Positions 1-8,922 of a DNA stretch of 64,000 nt are shown here, in pieces (the first letter of the stretch is position 1; each line of letters begins with the position of its first letter). This stretch comes from Burkholderiales bacterium (GTDB lineage: Bacteria > Pseudomonadota > Gammaproteobacteria > Burkholderiales > Burkholderiaceae): positions 280,259 to 344,258 of the forward strand of contig JAJTAZ010000011.1 of assembly GCA_021287185.1 (NCBI GenBank). Direction: 5' to 3'. The notes beneath the pieces are model-generated. The model saw only the letters and a list, made by a program, of their open reading frames with translations, had not been told where the DNA came from and searched no databases. The position numbers and the translations under genes were made by a program.

Positions 1-482
1 CTGACAGAACCTTTAGGTGTTTTATTGCCTTTGAGGGTGTAGTCAGGATTGGTTGACGATGGAGAAATTTGCACCAGACCTGCTTTGGCATACACGGCAT
101 TTGCTGGAATTGATACACCTGAATTCAAGTGACCTACAACGCCCACAACCTTAGCATCGACCAACTTTTGTGCCACGACAGGACCTTGTTTTGGATCGCC
201 TGCATCGTCTTCACCGACGATTGCAAATTTTGCTATTTTATCGCCAACTTTCACGCCACCTTTGGCATTAATTTCTTGCACTGCCAAAATCGTACCGTTT
301 TCATTGTCTTTACCCAAATGTGCAATACCACCAGTTTTCGGTGCGCCGCTACCAATTTTAACGCAGATTTCGTTGTCCGCTAACTTACCGCAAGCCGCAT
401 CAGCTGCTTTTTTATCACCACCGCCACAAGCTGCCAAGGCGATGGCTGCGGTCAAAGGAATTAATTTAAAAATTGTGTGCAT
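1..482 (-). CDS. livK: Branched-chain amino-acid ABC transporter substrate-binding protein (LivK family), partial
   Basis: This gene runs off the left edge, so only about the first 160 residues are visible. The predicted role is periplasmic capture of leucine, isoleucine, valine or a similar amino acid for an ABC importer. The N-terminus is a short hydrophobic signal ending in LAAC (Cys19), which fits a lipoprotein signal or a plain signal peptide. The mature part carries the type-I periplasmic binding fold start, with GGIAHLGKDNENG, AVQEINAKGG and VVGHLNSG, all typical of the Leu/Ile/Val-binding family. The ATG at 482 follows GGAGAAAAAAT, a good ribosome-binding site. The ligand is inferred from family only. 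Confidence 0.88.
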   Translation of the reverse strand, partial: MHTIFKLIPLTAAIALAACGGGDKKAADAACGKLADNEICVKIGSGAPKTGGIAHLGKDNENGTILAVQEINAKGGVKVGDKIAKFAIVGEDDAGDPKQGPVVAQKLVDAKVVGVVGHLNSGVSIPANAVYAKAGLVQISPSSTNPDYTLKGNKTPKGSV

Positions 483-755
483 ATTTTTTCTCCAAAAGTT
501 AGACGTTACGCTTTTTCTCAAATCGCTCGCCATTAAAAAGTGTCGTGCACAAATGACCAGTACAGCGACGACACATGGGCACGATTATTATGCAGATGTT
601 GTTTAAAAAGCAAGTCTTAAACGCATCTTTTCGCCATATTTTTGCTACAAAACAGTGCAACAACGCATTTTCAGTGTTTTATGAAATAAATCCCATAAAA
701 ACAAGTAATATTTTTAAAAATTAACAAATAACCACATAAATTATCATCAATATAC
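483..755. other. AT-rich intergenic region between livK and the DedA gene
   Basis: This 273-base stretch lies upstream of livK and downstream of the DedA gene, both read leftward. It should hold the livK promoter. A CATAAT-like -10 box can be read on the minus strand near 587-592, but no convincing -35 box accompanies it. No gene, tRNA or clear terminator hairpin was seen. Confidence 0.4.
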
Positions 756-1424
756 TTATTGCTTCTTTTTCGCGGTCATCCGCCAAATCAGACCCGCAAT
801 CACAGGCACAAATGCTGCGGCAAAACCAATCAGAGCAATGGTACTCAAATGTTCTTTAATCGCGATACGGTAACCAAATAAAGTAAATTCAAATTGTCCA
901 AAAAAATACCCGCCCCATACAAATAAAACCACCCATAAAGTTGCGCCTAAAATATTCCATTTTTGAAATTTACCAAATGACATCTCCGAAATCCCCGCGA
1001 CAAACGGCACAAAGGTGCGTATCACAGGTAAAAATCGTGCCATCACCAAAGCCTTGCCACCATGTTTTTCATAAAAATCATGGGTCTTGCGCAAATGTTC
1101 GTGCGAGAACCAACGGGTGTCAATGTCGTAAGCCTTGTGTCCAATTTTACTGCCAACCCAGTAATTCACGGTATTGCCCAAAACCGCTGCAAAAATCAAT
1201 AAAAAGGTCAGCAACCACGCATTCATCAGCCCATCGGCGGACAAAGCCCCCGCCAAAAACAACAATGAATCCCCTGGCAAAAACGGGAACACCACCAAAC
1301 CCGTTTCGCTAAAAATTACCGTGAACAAAATTCCGTAAATGTACGTGCCATATTGAATCACCAATTCACGCAACTGCTCATCGATGTGCAACATGATGTT
1401 CAACAAAGTTTGAATCGAATCCAA
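756..1424 (-). CDS. DedA family inner-membrane protein
   Basis: A 222-residue integral membrane protein of the DedA/SNARE-associated family, whose members act in membrane homeostasis and are thought to be lipid scramblases or proton-dependent transporters. The sequence shows the family signature: an acidic residue (Glu40) before FPFLPGDSLLF, and RFLPVIRTFVPFVAG around 130-144 with the two conserved arginines. Several hydrophobic segments follow, with a lysine-rich C-terminus. The best start is a TTG at 1424, seven bases after AGAGGA; no ATG near the N-terminus has a comparable ribosome-binding site. The exact substrate is unknown. Confidence 0.88.
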   Translation of the reverse strand: MDSIQTLLNIMLHIDEQLRELVIQYGTYIYGILFTVIFSETGLVVFPFLPGDSLLFLAGALSADGLMNAWLLTFLLIFAAVLGNTVNYWVGSKIGHKAYDIDTRWFSHEHLRKTHDFYEKHGGKALVMARFLPVIRTFVPFVAGISEMSFGKFQKWNILGATLWVVLFVWGGYFFGQFEFTLFGYRIAIKEHLSTIALIGFAAAFVPVIAGLIWRMTAKKKQ

Positions 1425-1589
1425 AATTATTCCTCTTAGGCTGTATTAATCAAAAATCGTGCGCATGATAGCACGCCCTTTTGTGAGAATGATGTAAAAA
1501 CAATCCACCAAAAATCCCCTTGCCGACCACACAAGGACAGTCAAACAATATTTCATCAATTTGTCATCATCAGGTGTGCCCATGTTTTT

Positions 1590-1595
1590 TATAAT
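1590..1595 (+). promoter_or_regulatory. Possible -10 box for ppk2
   Basis: A perfect TATAAT lies 23 bases before the ppk2 ATG. No good -35 hexamer is found 16-18 bases upstream, so this is only a candidate. Confidence 0.3.
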
Positions 1596-1617
1596 TCATA
1601 TTTTTTGGAAGTGAAAT

Positions 1618-2526
1618 ATGACAGGCATGCACCCATCTATGCAGGCGTGGTACGCCCAACTTTCCTCAGAAATCATGGATGATTATGACGAATTTTTGGA
1701 AATGGAGTTAGAGGACATTGACACTCAAGGCGAGCATTTGTCCTCGGACTCAACACTTGATAGAGGGATTTATTTTAAGGAGTTGTTGCGTTTACAAGCT
1801 GAATTGGTCAAATTGCAGGACTGGATTCAACACACCAAACAAAAAGTGGTGGTGATTTTTGAAGGACGCGATGCCGCAGGTAAAGGCGGCGTAATCAAAC
1901 GCATCACTCAGCGACTCAATCCACGTGTGGTGCGTGTGGCTGCGTTACCCGCACCAAATAACCGTGAACGCACACAGTGGTATTTTCAACGCTATGTCTC
2001 GCACCTACCTGCCGGCGGTGAGATGGTGATTTTCGATCGCAGTTGGTACAACCGTGCAGGGGTCGAAAAAGTCATGGGATTTTGTACCGACGATGAGTAT
2101 GAAGAGTTTTTCCGTTCGGTCACTGAGTTTGAAAAAATGCTGGCACGCTCCAACATCCGAATTTTCAAATACTGGTTTTCTATTTCGGACGAAGAGCAAC
2201 ACAAACGATTTTTGAGCCGACTCAACGACCCGCTCAAGCAATGGAAGTTTTCTGCAATGGATTTAGAAAGCCGCCGTCGCTGGGAGGCCTACACCCAAGC
2301 CAAAGAAATCATGCTTGAGCGCAGCCACATCCCCGAAGCACCTTGGTGGGTGGTTCCAGCCGTGGACAAAAAACGTGCACGGTTAAATTGCATCAATCAT
2401 TTGTTGGAACAAATGCCTTATCAAGAAATCGACCGCCCACAAATTGAACTGCCTGAACGCACACGCCACCCCGATTATGCCCGTCATCCAGTGCCAGATT
2501 CGATGATTGTACCCGATCGGTATTAA
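1618..2526 (+). CDS. ppk2: Polyphosphate kinase 2 (PPK2)
   Basis: A 302-residue cytoplasmic kinase that transfers phosphate between polyphosphate and nucleoside phosphates, usually regenerating ATP or GTP from the diphosphates. The P-loop fold is clear: Walker A GRDAAGKGG at 83-91, Walker B VIFDRSWYNR at 137-146, and the lid motif VEKVMGF at 149-155. The N-terminal 55 residues are acidic. Length and motif order match single-domain (class I) PPK2 enzymes. ATG 1618 follows GGAAGTG. It is a stand-alone gene convergent with prlC. Whether it prefers ADP or GDP cannot be told from sequence alone. Confidence 0.93.
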   Translation: MTGMHPSMQAWYAQLSSEIMDDYDEFLEMELEDIDTQGEHLSSDSTLDRGIYFKELLRLQAELVKLQDWIQHTKQKVVVIFEGRDAAGKGGVIKRITQRLNPRVVRVAALPAPNNRERTQWYFQRYVSHLPAGGEMVIFDRSWYNRAGVEKVMGFCTDDEYEEFFRSVTEFEKMLARSNIRIFKYWFSISDEEQHKRFLSRLNDPLKQWKFSAMDLESRRRWEAYTQAKEIMLERSHIPEAPWWVVPAVDKKRARLNCINHLLEQMPYQEIDRPQIELPERTRHPDYARHPVPDSMIVPDRY

Positions 2527-2550
2527 ATCATTGGCAGGTGTCCACGCACA

Positions 2551-2571
2551 GGGTTCGTCATTTGCGAACCC
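2551..2571. other. Hairpin between convergent ppk2 and prlC
   Basis: A 7-bp perfect inverted repeat (GGGTTCG/CGAACCC) with a 7-base loop sits in the 82-base gap between the two convergent genes. Neither side has a T-run, so it is at best a weak or factor-assisted terminator. Confidence 0.35.
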
Positions 2572-2608
2572 CAAGTTTGATTAATGTTGAGTTTTACCGC
2601 GCGGGTCA

Positions 2609-4672
2609 TCAAGCACTCAAACCGCTGTGCCGCAACAACGCATCCACCTGTGGCTCACGACCAACAAAAGCTTTGAACGAGTCAATCGCTGGACGCGAAC
2701 CCCCAACGGATAAAATTTCACGCCAGTATTTTTGCCCCAGTTCAGGATTGAGCAGCGGTGCACCTTGTGCGTGCACGGACTCAAACTGTGCGAACACATC
2801 CGCCGACAGCACTTCAGCCCATTTGTAGCTGAAATAACCCGCCGAATAACCGCCCGCAAAAATATGGCTGAAACTGTGCGCAAATCGGTTAAATTCTGGT
2901 ACAGGAACAACCGACACCCGTTTGCGCACATCATTCATCATGCTAAAAATCAGTTCTTTGTGCTCAGGCACGTATTCAGCGTGTAGACGCAAATCGTACA
3001 AAGAGAACTCAACTTGGCGTAGCATCTGCATACCCGATTGAAAATTTTTCGCTGCCAACATTTTGTCAAACAATGCGCGTGGTAGCGCTTCTCCCGTTTG
3101 CGCGTGCGCGCTCATGCTCGCGAGCACCTCGTAATCCCAGCAGAAGTTTTCCATAAACTGGCTGGGTAGCTCGACCGCATCCCATTCCACCCCACGAATG
3201 CCCGACGCATCCATATCACCCACCTGTGTCAATAAATGATGCAGGGCGTGACCAGACTCATGAAATAACGTCAACAAATCATCGTGGTACAAATATGTAT
3301 CGGTTTCATTCTGTAGGGGCGCAGTGAAATTGCACACCATGTGTGCCACGGGCGTTTGCACGGCCTCACCAATTTGGCGACGCACACGCACCTCATCCAT
3401 CCACGCGCCCGAATTTTTTCCAGGGCGAGCGTATGGGTCTAAATACACCCCACCGATGGTTTGACCATTGCTATTTTTCACTTCAAAATACTGCACATCT
3501 TTGTGCCAAACCTGCGCGTTGGGTTGCGCCACCAACTGAACTTTGAACAAAGACTCAATGACCCGAAACAAGCCCGCCAAAGATTTTTGCAAAGGGAAAT
3601 AGTTTTTCACCTCTTGCTCAGAAAACGCGTATTGCTGCTCGCGCAGTTTCTCACTGGCATAGGGCACATCCCAAGCCTGCAAATCTTTAAGTTGCAAGTG
3701 AGTACTTGCAAATGCGCGCAGTTGCGCCATATCCTGCTCGGCAAAAGGTCGCGCCTTATCTGCCAAATCGAGTAAAAACTGGGTGACTTGAGGTACGGAC
3801 TGCGCCATTTTAGACGCGAGTGAAACATCCGCATAATGGGCATAGCCGAGCAAATGTGCCTCGCGTTGACGAATGTCCAGCAAGCGTTGCATGATGGGCG
3901 TATTGTCCAAACCCGCCTCGCCTAAATCCGAAGCGCGGGTCACATTGGCACGATAAATGCGCTCGCGCAAAGCGCGGTCATCGGCATATTGCAAAACAGG
4001 AAAATAACTCGGATAGTGCAAAGTGATTTTGTAACCATCTTGCCCATCGGCAACCGCAGCTTCGCGCATCGCAATCACATTGTCCTCAGGCATCCCCGCC
4101 AACTCATCATGTCGTGCGTAATACGTATAGGCATTGGTCGCATCCAAAACATTTTCAGAAAATTTCGCCTGTAATTGCGCCGCTTCGCTCGCCAATTGCG
4201 CATACTCAACACGCGCCGCCCCTTGGAGCAATGCGCCCGACAATGCGAAATCACGCAATGCGTTGGTCACGATGCGCTGGCGCGTTGGCGTCAAACTTGA
4301 ACACATGGGTTCTTTTGCCAAGGTTTGATAATGCGCCAAAATACGCTCGTTTTGACCCAACTCCGTCCAAAACTCGGTTACTTGTGGTAAAAATTCGTTG
4401 TACGCAGCGCGCCACTGCTCGTTATCAACCACGTGGTGCAAATGGGTCACCACGCCCCACACGCGTGAGAGTGCTTCAACGGCATTGTTTAAATATTCGA
4501 CAAAATTATCCCAATTCACCGCTTGTTCGTCCAAATGCTCGACCACATTCATGGCTTGGCGCGCACGCGCCAGCGTGGTTTGCATGGCAAAAGCCACGTG
4601 TTCAGGTCGAATCTCTGCCCAACGCGGCACATCACTGAGATCCAGTAGTGGGTTATTTTCAAAACTTGTCAT
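2609..4672 (-). CDS. prlC: Oligopeptidase A (M3 family zinc metallopeptidase)
   Basis: A cytoplasmic zinc endopeptidase that degrades short peptides, including cleaved signal peptides. It has the M3 layout: a long helical N-terminal region, then the catalytic motif FHESGHALHH (HESGH at about 471-475), with the third ligand Glu in the GVEWDAVELPSQFMENF region. The 687-residue length fits E. coli PrlC. An ATG three codons upstream (4681) is directly preceded by GGG with no spacing. The ATG at 4672 has GGGA eight bases before it and is preferred. It is divergent from arsC and convergent with ppk2. Confidence 0.93.
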   Translation of the reverse strand: MTSFENNPLLDLSDVPRWAEIRPEHVAFAMQTTLARARQAMNVVEHLDEQAVNWDNFVEYLNNAVEALSRVWGVVTHLHHVVDNEQWRAAYNEFLPQVTEFWTELGQNERILAHYQTLAKEPMCSSLTPTRQRIVTNALRDFALSGALLQGAARVEYAQLASEAAQLQAKFSENVLDATNAYTYYARHDELAGMPEDNVIAMREAAVADGQDGYKITLHYPSYFPVLQYADDRALRERIYRANVTRASDLGEAGLDNTPIMQRLLDIRQREAHLLGYAHYADVSLASKMAQSVPQVTQFLLDLADKARPFAEQDMAQLRAFASTHLQLKDLQAWDVPYASEKLREQQYAFSEQEVKNYFPLQKSLAGLFRVIESLFKVQLVAQPNAQVWHKDVQYFEVKNSNGQTIGGVYLDPYARPGKNSGAWMDEVRVRRQIGEAVQTPVAHMVCNFTAPLQNETDTYLYHDDLLTLFHESGHALHHLLTQVGDMDASGIRGVEWDAVELPSQFMENFCWDYEVLASMSAHAQTGEALPRALFDKMLAAKNFQSGMQMLRQVEFSLYDLRLHAEYVPEHKELIFSMMNDVRKRVSVVPVPEFNRFAHSFSHIFAGGYSAGYFSYKWAEVLSADVFAQFESVHAQGAPLLNPELGQKYWREILSVGGSRPAIDSFKAFVGREPQVDALLRHSGLSA

Positions 4673-4713
4673 TGCATACATCCCAAAAAATAGTCAACCT
4701 GCATTATGCCATC

Positions 4714-4741
4714 TTTGCTATTTTTAAGCGTGTAGTACAAT
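4714..4741 (+). promoter_or_regulatory. Possible arsC promoter
   Basis: TTTGCT (4714-4719), a 16-base spacer and TACAAT (4736-4741) lie 33 bases before the arsC ATG. The -35 match is weak. Confidence 0.35.
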
Positions 4742-4774
4742 GGCGCATTCAATCAACTGGCATCAGGAAATGAC

Positions 4775-5182
4775 ATGAACATCACCATTTATCACAACCC
4801 AAAATGTGGCACCTCACGCAACACTTTGGCGATGATACGCCACGCAGGCTTTGAACCAACCATCATCGAATACCTCAAAAATCCACCCACGCGCGCGCAA
4901 TTGATTCAGTTAATCACCGATGCTGGACTGAGTGTGCGCGAAGTGATGCGCAGTAAAGAGGCTATCTTTGACGAATTGGGTTTGCAGGATGTGAACTTAT
5001 CCGATGAGGTGTTGATGGACGCCATGATGGCGCACCCCATCCTCATCAATCGCCCGATTGTGGTGAGCGAATTGGGCACGAAGTTGTGCCGCCCTTCAGA
5101 AGTGGTTTTGGACATTTTGCCTGCGTCGGCACAAGGCGGAACGTTTACCAAAGAAGATGGCGAAGTGGTGCAACTGAAGTAA
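4775..5182 (+). CDS. arsC: Glutaredoxin-dependent arsenate reductase
   Basis: A 135-residue thioredoxin-fold protein that reduces arsenate to arsenite with glutathione and glutaredoxin. It is closely similar to E. coli ArsC: HNPKCGTSRNT gives the nucleophile Cys11, and the three oxyanion-binding arginines appear as Arg59 (VMRSK), Arg93 (INRPIVV) and Arg106 (LCRPSEV), each one residue earlier than in the E. coli protein. The ending FTKEDGE is also conserved. There is no arsR, arsB or acr3 beside it, so its role in arsenic resistance is inferred from the protein only. It converges on the transglycosylase gene with an 11-base gap. Confidence 0.92.
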   Translation: MNITIYHNPKCGTSRNTLAMIRHAGFEPTIIEYLKNPPTRAQLIQLITDAGLSVREVMRSKEAIFDELGLQDVNLSDEVLMDAMMAHPILINRPIVVSELGTKLCRPSEVVLDILPASAQGGTFTKEDGEVVQLK

Positions 5183-5193
5183 CTGAAGAATCA

Positions 5194-5865
5194 TCAACGC
5201 CAACGGTTCAATGCCGCAAAGACTTTTTTGGGGTAATCCAACCGCCCCAAACTGCCGTTGTACCGTCCCAGCGCGCGCACCAAATCGCCGTTCTCGATGT
5301 CCAAATAATGACGCAAAATCACACAACCGTAACGCACATTGATGCGCGCATTGTGTAGATTTTTGACTTGTCCATCACCAATGGTTTTGACCCAAAACGG
5401 CATGACTTGCATCAATCCACGCGCACTGGCGCGGCTAACGGCTTGAGGTTTGAATTGACTCTCAACCTCAATCACTGCCATGACCAAAGCAGGCTCTAAC
5501 CCAGCGCGGTTGGCTTCATAATCAACGATGGAGAGCAATTGCTGGCGCGTTGGCGCGGCGGGAATATAGCGCAGCAAACGCGCACTGCTGCGCATCTGCC
5601 ATGCTTGATACGCGCTGAATTCTTCGTCATTAAAAAACGGGCGTTGTGTTGGCGTACTTGCCAAAATCGATTGACGCAGCAGCGTGCGCACACTGTCCGC
5701 GAGCACCTCTGGCTTTTGCGCGCCTGCGTGTGCCAGCGAACCCCAAGTGAGCAACCACGCAAACAGCGTAAACCGCGCCGACAAGGCACGAATGATGTGG
5801 GCGACTTGAACCCGTTGGTTCTCGCCCAGTTTGCGCTGACGATTGTGGTGGATACGCATACGCAT
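5194..5865 (-). CDS. Lytic transglycosylase (SLT domain)
   Basis: A 223-residue secreted murein lytic transglycosylase that cleaves the MurNAc-GlcNAc bond in peptidoglycan. An N-terminal hydrophobic segment (about 27-47, ending SLAHAGA) is a signal peptide. The SLT domain spans about 105-215, with AVIEVESQFKPQAVS holding the catalytic Glu, then RGLMQVMP and the late RYNGSLGRLDYPKKV. The gene follows proS on the same strand with an 18-base gap, an arrangement common in Burkholderiales. The start is uncertain: ATG 5865 or 5859, both with weak ribosome-binding sites. Confidence 0.87.
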   Translation of the reverse strand: MRMRIHHNRQRKLGENQRVQVAHIIRALSARFTLFAWLLTWGSLAHAGAQKPEVLADSVRTLLRQSILASTPTQRPFFNDEEFSAYQAWQMRSSARLLRYIPAAPTRQQLLSIVDYEANRAGLEPALVMAVIEVESQFKPQAVSRASARGLMQVMPFWVKTIGDGQVKNLHNARINVRYGCVILRHYLDIENGDLVRALGRYNGSLGRLDYPKKVFAALNRWR

Positions 5866-5883
5866 GGCTTATGTACTGAGTTT

Positions 5884-7623
5884 TTATTGCCCCAGTTGCG
5901 CCAACACGTGGGCAGCGATTTGTGACACTTTGATTTTATCGGCAGGCGCGCCTGTGTTTCTACGATTGACGTATTCCACCACGCCCTCTTTGAGTCCACG
6001 CTCACCGACCGTCACACGATGCGGCACACCGATGAGTTCCCAATCGGCAAACATCGCACCAGGACGTTCACCGCGGTCATCCAAAATCACATCCACGCCA
6101 GCGTTGAGCAAGGTTTGGTATAAATCTTGCGCAGTGTGCGCCACTTGCTCACTCTTATCCGCGCCGACAGGACAAATCACCACTGTGAATGGCGCAATCG
6201 CTTCTGACCAAATGATGCCCTTGTCATCGTAGTTCTGCTCAATTGCCGCGCCCACGATGCGTGTCACGCCAATGCCATAGCACCCCATCACCAATGGCTG
6301 TGGCTTACCGTTTTCGTCAAGGAAAGTCGCATTCATCGCTTCTGAGTATTTTGTACCGAGTTGGAATACATGCCCCACTTCGATGCCACGACAAATTGCT
6401 ACCGTACCCTGTCCCTCGGGCGCAGGGTCGCCCGCAACCACATTGCGCACATCGGCAATCAAATCTGGCTCAGGCAAATCACGCCCCCAATTCACACCCA
6501 CATGATGGTAACCTTCTTCATTCGCACCACAAATAAAGTCGGACATATTCGCCACGGTTTTATCGACGACAATTTTAACTGGACCTGTGGGTGCGACAGG
6601 ACCAATGTACCCAGGTTTGGTATTAAAAGTGCTCAAAATTTCAGCCTCAGTCGCAAAGCGCGTTTCACCGAGAACCTTACCTGCTTTGACTTCATTTAAC
6701 TCATGATCGCCGCGCAATAAAACCAAAATAATTTCAGTCTTGATGTCGCCTTTGTCTTGCTCTGTATCTTTGGCCAAAACCAACGATTTGATGGTTTGCT
6801 TCAAATCGACACCCAAGAATTTCGCCACGTCTTCGCATTTGGCTTGATTGGGCGTGGCAATTTTGACCAATGTTTGAGTCGCAGGTGCACGCTGTTCAAT
6901 CAAGCAAACCGCTTCAGCCGCTTCGATGTTGGCTGCGTAATCCGAATTGGGGTTGTAAACAATGTCATCCTCACCCGTCTCTGCAATCACATGAAACTCA
7001 TGCGAACCAGAGCCGCCAATCGAACCGTTGTCTGCTGCCACGGCGCGAAACTTCAGTCCCAAGCGGTTGAATATCGCCATATAGGCATTGAACATTTTTT
7101 CATAACTGATTTTCAAACTCGCTTCGTCTTTGTCAAACGAATACGCGTCTTTCATAATGAACTCGCGCCCGCGCATCACACCAAAGCGTGGACGAATTTC
7201 ATCACGAAATTTGGCTTGAATTTGGTACCAATTCACGGGCAATTGCTTGTAACTTTTGAGCTCACGTCGTGCGACATCGGTGATGACTTCTTCGTGCGTC
7301 GGTCCAACCACAAAATCGCGCTGATGACGATCTTTGAAACGCAGCAACTCAGGACCGTATTGCTCCCAACGACCCGATTCTTGCCACAACTCCGCAGGTT
7401 GCACCGCAGGCATGAGCAATTCAATCGCACCCGCGCGGTTCATCTCTTCGCGCACAATGGCCTCGACCTTGCGCACTGAACGCAACCCAAGCGGCATCAA
7501 TGTGTAAATTCCGCTGCCGATGCGTTTGATCATGCCCGAACGGATCATCAATTGGTGGCTGATGATTTCTGCTTCTGCTGGGGCTTCTTTGAGGGTCGAG
7601 ATGAAAAATTGACTGGCTTTCAT
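5884..7623 (-). CDS. proS: Prolyl-tRNA synthetase (bacterial type, with editing domain)
   Basis: A class II aminoacyl-tRNA synthetase charging tRNA-Pro in the cytoplasm. The 579 residues follow the bacterial ProS plan: catalytic core with [13 protein letters not shown] and [14 protein letters not shown], an inserted editing (INS) domain at about 225-400 that hydrolyses mischarged Ala-tRNA, then the rest of the core with [13 protein letters not shown] and a C-terminal anticodon-binding domain. It starts [15 protein letters not shown], as in other proteobacteria. It is transcribed away from rppH and is followed by the transglycosylase gene. tRNA-Pro(TGG) is at 31.6 kb in this window. Confidence 0.97.
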   Translation of the reverse strand: MKASQFFISTLKEAPAEAEIISHQLMIRSGMIKRIGSGIYTLMPLGLRSVRKVEAIVREEMNRAGAIELLMPAVQPAELWQESGRWEQYGPELLRFKDRHQRDFVVGPTHEEVITDVARRELKSYKQLPVNWYQIQAKFRDEIRPRFGVMRGREFIMKDAYSFDKDEASLKISYEKMFNAYMAIFNRLGLKFRAVAADNGSIGGSGSHEFHVIAETGEDDIVYNPNSDYAANIEAAEAVCLIEQRAPATQTLVKIATPNQAKCEDVAKFLGVDLKQTIKSLVLAKDTEQDKGDIKTEIILVLLRGDHELNEVKAGKVLGETRFATEAEILSTFNTKPGYIGPVAPTGPVKIVVDKTVANMSDFICGANEEGYHHVGVNWGRDLPEPDLIADVRNVVAGDPAPEGQGTVAICRGIEVGHVFQLGTKYSEAMNATFLDENGKPQPLVMGCYGIGVTRIVGAAIEQNYDDKGIIWSEAIAPFTVVICPVGADKSEQVAHTAQDLYQTLLNAGVDVILDDRGERPGAMFADWELIGVPHRVTVGERGLKEGVVEYVNRRNTGAPADKIKVSQIAAHVLAQLGQ

Positions 7624-7723
7624 GATGGTCGAAATCTTTTCTTAAAAATTGAAAATGAATGTTAAATCAGGGTGTTAAACGGATGCGTGTCAAAAGACTT
7701 CAAGCAAAATCTGAGTTTCACGT

Positions 7724-7729
7724 TATAAT
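7724..7729 (+). promoter_or_regulatory. Possible -10 box for rppH
   Basis: A perfect TATAAT lies 32 bases before the rppH ATG, in the proS-rppH divergent gap. The best -35 match (TTCAAG-like, near 7699-7704) is poor and badly spaced. Confidence 0.35.
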
Positions 7730-7761
7730 TCCATCATTGTAAATCATTTATTGAGGAAATT

Positions 7762-8322
7762 ATGCTCGACAAAGAAGGATATCGTCCTAATGTCGGCATC
7801 ATTTTGGTCAATTCACGCAATCAGGTGTTTTGGGGCAAGCGCGTTCGTGAACACGCTTGGCAGTTCCCCCAAGGGGGCATTTCCCACGGTGAAAACCCCG
7901 AACAAGCCATGTTGCGCGAATTATATGAGGAAGTCGGGTTATTGCCCGAGCACGTACAGATTATTGGTCGCACACGCAATTGGTTGCGCTACGATGTCCC
8001 CAACCGCTGGGTTCGTCGGGATTATCGCAATCACTATAAAGGTCAGAAACAAATTTGGTTTTTATTACGCTTAATCGGACGCGACCACCATGTCAACTTA
8101 CGTGCCAGCTCTCATCCAGAGTTTGATGCTTGGCGGTGGAATGACTATTGGATACCACTGGAAGACGTGATTGAGTTTAAACGCGAAGTTTACAAAGAGG
8201 CCTTGGAAGAGTTGTCTTTGTTGTTATTTCAACCGAAACAATTTCGCCATGCGAATCATCGCTCCCGCACGCCCACACCTCATCGCGTTGAATCGAGTGG
8301 GGACGACAAACCAGTGGTCTGA
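7762..8322 (+). CDS. rppH: RNA 5'-pyrophosphohydrolase (Nudix)
   Basis: RppH removes pyrophosphate from the 5' triphosphate end of mRNA and so starts RNase E-dependent decay. The 186-residue protein begins [15 protein letters not shown], as in the family, and has a full Nudix box at 38-60 ([16 protein letters not shown], then LYEEVGL). [21 protein letters not shown] is also conserved in RppH. The C-terminal 25 residues are basic and probably disordered. ATG 7762 follows GAGGAAATT. It is divergent from proS, a common Burkholderiales arrangement. Confidence 0.95.
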   Translation: MLDKEGYRPNVGIILVNSRNQVFWGKRVREHAWQFPQGGISHGENPEQAMLRELYEEVGLLPEHVQIIGRTRNWLRYDVPNRWVRRDYRNHYKGQKQIWFLLRLIGRDHHVNLRASSHPEFDAWRWNDYWIPLEDVIEFKREVYKEALEELSLLLFQPKQFRHANHRSRTPTPHRVESSGDDKPVV

Positions 8323-8413
8323 CGATTTGCGCACTTGAAATATGCGCAGATGCCGCCATATGGATTATGAGCGGTTGCTCCAACTTGCACCACTCATTAA
8401 CAGGAGAGAGTTT

Positions 8414-8860
8414 ATGGATGATTTGGATAAAGACCGCGTGATTGACGCACGTTTGATTGAATCAGATGATGTGACTCAACCAAATGCAAGCCATCAAATC
8501 CCCACTGAGCCGACAACGTCGATTCAAGAAGAAACCCGACGTTGGGCGGTGCTGTTGCACCTGTCCACCTTGCTCGGATTGATTTCATTTGGTTTTGGCT
8601 TGATTGTACCGATTGTACTGTGGCAATGGAAGAAAACCGAATTACCCGCGATTGACGCACACGGCAAAGTGGTTGCCAATGCAATTTTGTCGTATTTCGC
8701 CTATAGTGTTTTGGCATTTTTCCTGTTGTTTGTCTTAATTGGTTTTGCTTTATTCTGGGTGTTGGGCATTTTATTTATTCTTTATCCATTGATTGGGGCG
8801 ATTAAGGCATGGCATGGTGAAGTTTGGCCTTATCCGTTGTGCTTTAAGTTTTTTAAATAA
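8414..8860 (+). CDS. DUF4870 family small membrane protein
   Basis: A 148-residue protein of unknown function. The first 45 residues are polar and acidic. After ETRRWAVLLHLSTL come three hydrophobic segments (about 47-72, 90-112 and 114-130) and the family sequence IDAHGKVVANAILSYF, which marks DUF4870/Tic20-like proteins. ATG 8414 is chosen because AGGAGAGAG lies just before it; an in-frame ATG at 8342 has no comparable site. The gene follows rppH by 91 bases and ends at a strong terminator. The function is not known. Confidence 0.8.
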   Translation: MDDLDKDRVIDARLIESDDVTQPNASHQIPTEPTTSIQEETRRWAVLLHLSTLLGLISFGFGLIVPIVLWQWKKTELPAIDAHGKVVANAILSYFAYSVLAFFLLFVLIGFALFWVLGILFILYPLIGAIKAWHGEVWPYPLCFKFFK

Positions 8861-8877
8861 ACCACATCCAAAGTTAC

Positions 8878-8910
8878 AAAAAACCGCAGAATGCTTCTGC
8901 GGTTTTTTTT
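8878..8910. terminator. Bidirectional intrinsic terminator
   Basis: An 8-bp stem (CCGCAGAA/TTCTGCGG) with a 3-base loop is flanked by six A on the left and eight T on the right. It serves the DUF4870 gene and the converging desaturase gene. Confidence 0.93.
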
Positions 8911-8922
8911 GTAGCCTATCAA

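Noticed and set aside
262..606. 114-codon plus-strand frame over the livK start
   Set aside because: It is antisense to livK, which has clear family sequence and a good ribosome-binding site.
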